This document shows, piece by piece, positions 61,131-64,000 of a stretch of 64,000 bases of DNA. Source of the stretch: Pseudomonas sp. Os17 (lineage in GTDB: Bacteria; Pseudomonadota; Gammaproteobacteria; Pseudomonadales; Pseudomonadaceae); assembly GCF_001547895.1 (NCBI RefSeq), contig NZ_AP014627.1, positions 2,979,501-3,043,500 of the forward strand, in the 5' to 3' direction. The stretch's first letter is position 1. Each line of letters opens with the position of its first letter. The notes beneath the pieces are model-generated. The model worked only from the letters and a program-made list of their open reading frames with translations, made no database searches and was not told where the DNA came from. The translations under genes were made by a program, and so were the position numbers.

Positions 61131-61213
61131 GGCTGGAGCCGGCTTGTCGGCCAAAAGGCCCGCAAGCCTTGCGCCATTCGTGGAGAGGCTTTCGCTGGCC
61201 AGCCAGCGGCTAC
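61131..61213. repeat. REP-type inverted repeat overlapping a stop codon
   Basis: Left arm GGCTGGAGCCGGCTTGTCGG and inverted right arm CGCTGGCCAGCCAGCGGCTAC, a diverged member of the GTAGGAGC family. Its right end covers the TAG stop of the convergent DUF1853 gene (61210-61212), so the element has replaced or shaped the gene's end. Confidence 0.7.
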
Positions 61214-62187
61214 GCAGGTTGGTCTCTGGGCGGGAAGGGCTGGGTTACGGGGAGGTTGGGCCACAGGTCGGCCACCAGGAACAGGCGCTCGGCTTCTTCC
61301 CAGCCCCCTTCGGCCGTTTCCTCCAGTCGCACCAGCAATTGCGCCGGGGCGTGGGGGGAGAGGGCGCTCAGCCATTGCCCCAGTTCAACGGCGGTCCAGG
61401 CCTGTTCCGCCGGATAGTGAGCCGGGGCCAGCCAGGCGTGGCGGGGCAGGGGCTGCCAGCGCCCCGGGGCGCCCAGGGCCAGGTAGGCCGGCCAGTCCCG
61501 TTGATGCAGCCAGCGCCCCCGCAGGTGCTGCGGATGGGCGCCCTCGGGCGGTTCGGCGTGGCCCGGCCAGGGATAGAGCAGGTAGCCCCCCAGCCACAAG
61601 TGGGCGCGAAACTGCTGGATATCCAGCGCCGCCAGGGCCTCCCGGCTTTCATCGCGGGCGGAAATCGGCAGTTGGTGTTCGTCCAGGTGCGCCAGCTTGC
61701 GGTCCAGGCGATCGTGGCAGCCCGGCCCCAGCCATTGCGCGCTGTCGCTGCCGTTGCCCCGTTGCGGGCCCAGGTAGAGCTTGATCGCCAGTTCCAGGTG
61801 ATGCACGCCTTCGCGGTCGCGCAGCAGCATGTCCAACTCGCCCAGGGTCTGGCCGCCACGGCGGATCGGCAGGTTGGCCGCCAGCAGTTCGACGCCGGGG
61901 GCGTGCTGCACGGCAAACTGCCAGAGGCGTTCGTAGTACAGGCCCAGGCGCCGTGTCTGGCTGCGGTCGAGCCAGTGGCGCAGCGCGCTGGGGTCCAGGT
62001 CCAGGCGCTGCAGCCAGTGCGCCAGCAATTGCGGCGCCTGCACCCAGTCGCTGCCGGACAGGGGATGGCGCTGCGGCCAGGGCGTGTGGCTGAGCATCGG
62101 CGGCGCGAGGATGACCCAGGCGAGGTCGCGGACTTCAGGTTGACGCAACTGGCGTGGAAGGCTGAGCAGATCCGGGAACAGGAGCAT
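61210..62187 (-). CDS. DUF1853 family protein, PD-(D/E)XK-like
   Basis: A protein of 325 residues. It opens [20 protein letters not shown], and the core contains [20 protein letters not shown], a GELDMLLRD segment and [15 protein letters not shown]. The order of an acidic strand (GELD) and then an ExxIK-type strand (LELAIK) about 12 residues later resembles the PD-(D/E)XK nuclease-like core, and I recall DUF1853 being placed in that superfamily. No biological role is known to me. The ATG at 62187 is preceded by nothing strong. It is divergent from nadK. A REP element overlaps its stop codon. Confidence 0.75.
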   Translation of the reverse strand: MLLFPDLLSLPRQLRQPEVRDLAWVILAPPMLSHTPWPQRHPLSGSDWVQAPQLLAHWLQRLDLDPSALRHWLDRSQTRRLGLYYERLWQFAVQHAPGVELLAANLPIRRGGQTLGELDMLLRDREGVHHLELAIKLYLGPQRGNGSDSAQWLGPGCHDRLDRKLAHLDEHQLPISARDESREALAALDIQQFRAHLWLGGYLLYPWPGHAEPPEGAHPQHLRGRWLHQRDWPAYLALGAPGRWQPLPRHAWLAPAHYPAEQAWTAVELGQWLSALSPHAPAQLLVRLEETAEGGWEEAERLFLVADLWPNLPVTQPFPPRDQPA

Positions 62188-62283
62188 GCTGCGAGCATAG
62201 ACGCAAACCCTTGCGCTTCGCGATAAATGCGTGTCGCTCGGTGCTCTCGCCGCGGTTCCTAAGCCCGCGTGGCTGAAAGGATT

Positions 62284-62311
62284 TTGTCTAACGCCGGGTT
62301 TCGCCCATAAT
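62284..62311 (+). promoter_or_regulatory. Sigma-70-type promoter of nadK
   Basis: TTGTCT and CATAAT are separated by 16 bases and match four and five of the six consensus positions. The minus-10 lies 38 bases before the nadK start. Confidence 0.5.
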
Positions 62312-62349
62312 CCTCCGTTTCGCCCGTACCCGAACCCCGCAGGAGCCCC

Positions 62350-63240
62350 ATGGAGCAATTTCGCAATATCGGCATTATCGGTCGCCTGGGCAGCTCCCAG
62401 GTGCTGGACACAGTTCGCCGACTGAAGAAGTTTCTGCTGGCACGCCACCTGCACGTGATCCTCGAAGACACCATCGCCGAAGTGCTGCCGGGCCACGGCC
62501 TGCAGACCTCCTCGCGCAAGCTGTTGGGCGAGGTCTGCGACATGGTCATCGTGGTCGGCGGCGACGGCAGCCTGCTGGGCGCCGCCCGGGCCCTGGCGCG
62601 GCACAATATCCCGGTGCTGGGGATCAACCGTGGCAGCCTGGGGTTTCTCACCGACATCCGCCCCGATGAGCTGGAGGTCAAGGTCGCCGAAGTGCTGGAC
62701 GGCCATTACCTGGTGGAAAACCGCTTCCTGCTGCAGGCCGAAGTCCGCCGTCACGCCGAGGCCATTGGCCAGGGCGATGCGCTGAACGACGTGGTGCTGC
62801 ACCCGGGCAAGTCGACGCGGATGATCGAGTTCGAAATCTACATCGACGGCCAGTTCGTCTGCAGTCAGAAGGCTGACGGCCTGATCGTCGCCACGCCCAC
62901 CGGCTCCACGGCCTATGCGCTGTCCGCCGGCGGCCCGATCATGCATCCCAAGCTGGATGCCATTGTGATTGTGCCGATGTACCCCCATACCTTGTCCGGA
63001 AGGCCGATTGTGGTCGACGGCAACAGTGAGCTGAAAATCGTCGTGTCCAAAGATATGCAGATCTATCCGCAAGTCTCCTGTGACGGGCAGAACCATTTCA
63101 CCTGCGCACCGGGCGACACCATCACGGTCAGCAAGAAGGCGCAGAAACTGCGCCTGATTCACCCGCTGGACCACAACTACTACGAGGTCTGCCGGACCAA
63201 GCTTGGCTGGGGCAGCCGACTGGGCGGTGGAGGCGACTGA
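62350..63240 (+). CDS. nadK: NAD kinase
   Basis: A protein of 296 residues, the standard size. The conserved blocks are complete: [19 protein letters not shown] (GGDGS motif), [13 protein letters not shown], the NAD-binding [20 protein letters not shown] and SVDG-like DGQNHFTC near the C-terminus. It phosphorylates NAD+ to NADP+ using ATP. The ATG at 62350 is preceded by GCAGGAGCCCC. Its stop overlaps the start of the following metallophosphoesterase gene by one base (TGATG), so they are co-expressed. Confidence 0.97.
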   Translation: MEQFRNIGIIGRLGSSQVLDTVRRLKKFLLARHLHVILEDTIAEVLPGHGLQTSSRKLLGEVCDMVIVVGGDGSLLGAARALARHNIPVLGINRGSLGFLTDIRPDELEVKVAEVLDGHYLVENRFLLQAEVRRHAEAIGQGDALNDVVLHPGKSTRMIEFEIYIDGQFVCSQKADGLIVATPTGSTAYALSAGGPIMHPKLDAIVIVPMYPHTLSGRPIVVDGNSELKIVVSKDMQIYPQVSCDGQNHFTCAPGDTITVSKKAQKLRLIHPLDHNYYEVCRTKLGWGSRLGGGGD

Positions 63241-64000
63241 TGCTCGATCCCGCGCGTAGCTACGACCTGATCGGTGACGTGCACGGTTGCGCCCTGACCC
63301 TGGAGCACTTGCTGGATCGGCTCGGGTACCACAAGCAGGGCGGCGTCTGGCGGCATCCGTCGCGCATGGCGGTGTTCCTCGGTGACATCATCGACCGCGG
63401 CCCGCGAATCCGTGAATCCCTGCATATCGTCCACGACATGGTCGAAGCCGGTCAGGCGCTGTGCATCATGGGCAACCATGAGTTCAACGCCCTGGGCTGG
63501 AGCACTCCGGCGGCGGCCGGCAGTGGCAAGCAGTTCGTGCGTGAACACACGCCGCGCCATGCCCGGCTGATCCACGAGACCCTGACCCAGTTCGAGCACC
63601 ACCCGGGCGACTGGCACGACTTCCTCGAGTGGTTCTATGAACTGCCGCTGTTCGTCGACGCCGGGCGCTTTCGCGTGGTGCACGCCTGCTGGGATGCGGG
63701 CCTGATCGCCCCGCTGCGCCAGCAGTACCCCAACGGCTGCATCGACCGCGAGTTCCTCCAGGCCTCGGCGCTGCCCGACAGTTTTGCCAGCACCGCCTTC
63801 GATCGCCTGCTGCGCGGCACCGACATGCGCCTGCCCCACGGCCTGACCATGACCAGCGGCGACGGCCTGACCCGGGCGTTCTTCCGCACCAAATTCTGGG
63901 AAGACGACCCGCAGACCTACGGCGACATCGTCTTTCAGCCCGATGCCTTGCCCGATCCGGTGGCGCGCACGCCGTTGTCCCCGGCCGAGAAAAACAGCCT
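63240..64000 (+). CDS. Calcineurin-like metallophosphoesterase, 3' truncated by window end
   Basis: The visible 253 residues have the phosphoesterase motifs of the PP2A/bis(5'-nucleosyl)-tetraphosphatase-like family: [18 protein letters not shown] (GDxHG), [10 protein letters not shown] (GDxxDRG), [10 protein letters not shown] (GNHE) and VVHACWDAG. It hydrolyses phosphoesters, possibly protein phosphate or dinucleotide polyphosphate. The start ATG overlaps the nadK stop, as expected for a translationally coupled pair, and the gene runs off the right edge. The substrate is unknown. Confidence 0.9.
   Translation, partial: MLDPARSYDLIGDVHGCALTLEHLLDRLGYHKQGGVWRHPSRMAVFLGDIIDRGPRIRESLHIVHDMVEAGQALCIMGNHEFNALGWSTPAAAGSGKQFVREHTPRHARLIHETLTQFEHHPGDWHDFLEWFYELPLFVDAGRFRVVHACWDAGLIAPLRQQYPNGCIDREFLQASALPDSFASTAFDRLLRGTDMRLPHGLTMTSGDGLTRAFFRTKFWEDDPQTYGDIVFQPDALPDPVARTPLSPAEKNS

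Noticed and set aside
1..64000. Genomic island, prophage or insertion sequence
   Set aside because: No integrase, transposase, phage gene, tRNA or flanking direct repeat was found, and base composition is uniform apart from short AT-rich promoter gaps.

Overview
The window is chromosomal DNA of a fluorescent Pseudomonas, most like the P. fluorescens / P. protegens / P. chlororaphis group. Reasons: high and even GC, strong GC3 codon bias, Pseudomonas-type REP elements (inverted copies of a motif like GTAGGAGCCGGCTTGCCGGC) between genes, and a gene order nppA1-A2-B-C-D / fabI / mltD / gloB / methyltransferase / rnhA / dnaQ / ldcA that I remember from the P. aeruginosa PA1806-PA1818 neighbourhood. 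I see no rRNA, tRNA, integrase, transposase, prophage or CRISPR array.

Region 1 (1-11.5 kb) is dominated by signalling. After a truncated NudK-like Nudix gene with a C-terminal deoxyribosyltransferase-like domain comes a CHASE4-PAS-GGDEF-EAL protein whose EAL half is degenerate. Then comes a tightly overlapping minus-strand operon: receiver-GGDEF-EAL, periplasmic di-heme cytochrome c peroxidase, membrane histidine kinase, receiver-kinase. A receiver protein with a broken HD-GYP domain is divergent from it. The two operon receivers share an unusual insertion. A peroxidase inside an apparent c-di-GMP circuit is the most unusual system here.

Region 2 (11.5-17 kb) holds an RNase T2, a dapA paralogue, an ECF sigma / anti-sigma pair with a DUF3455 gene, and two GNAT acetyltransferases.

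Region 3 (17-26.5 kb) is a second signalling block: receiver-GGDEF-EAL, then a giant CHASE-PAS-kinase-REC-REC-HPt hybrid, then an Aer-like chemoreceptor, CheV and a small unknown protein.

Region 4 (26.5-41 kb) holds a LysE exporter with a convergent AraC regulator, a VOC protein, a FecI-FecR-TonB receptor iron-uptake unit with a Fur-box candidate, a PTS EIIC-EAL fusion, a large unknown membrane protein, NnrS, a GAF-GGDEF cyclase and a lipoprotein. Counting the whole window, six proteins carry GGDEF, EAL or HD-GYP-type domains, four of them in the first 19 kb.

Region 5 (41-64 kb) is mainly conserved housekeeping: fabI, the Npp peptide/peptidyl-nucleoside ABC transporter with two binding proteins, mltD, gloB, a methyltransferase, rnhA, a DUF2388 protein, dnaQ, lysine decarboxylase ldcA coupled to an acetyltransferase, a LysR regulator, an FMN reductase, an ArsB-like transporter, a DUF1853 protein, nadK and a truncated metallophosphoesterase at the right edge.

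Sequence identities and database hits were not computed. Family calls rest on motifs read by eye, and start choices rest on ribosome-binding-site spacing.
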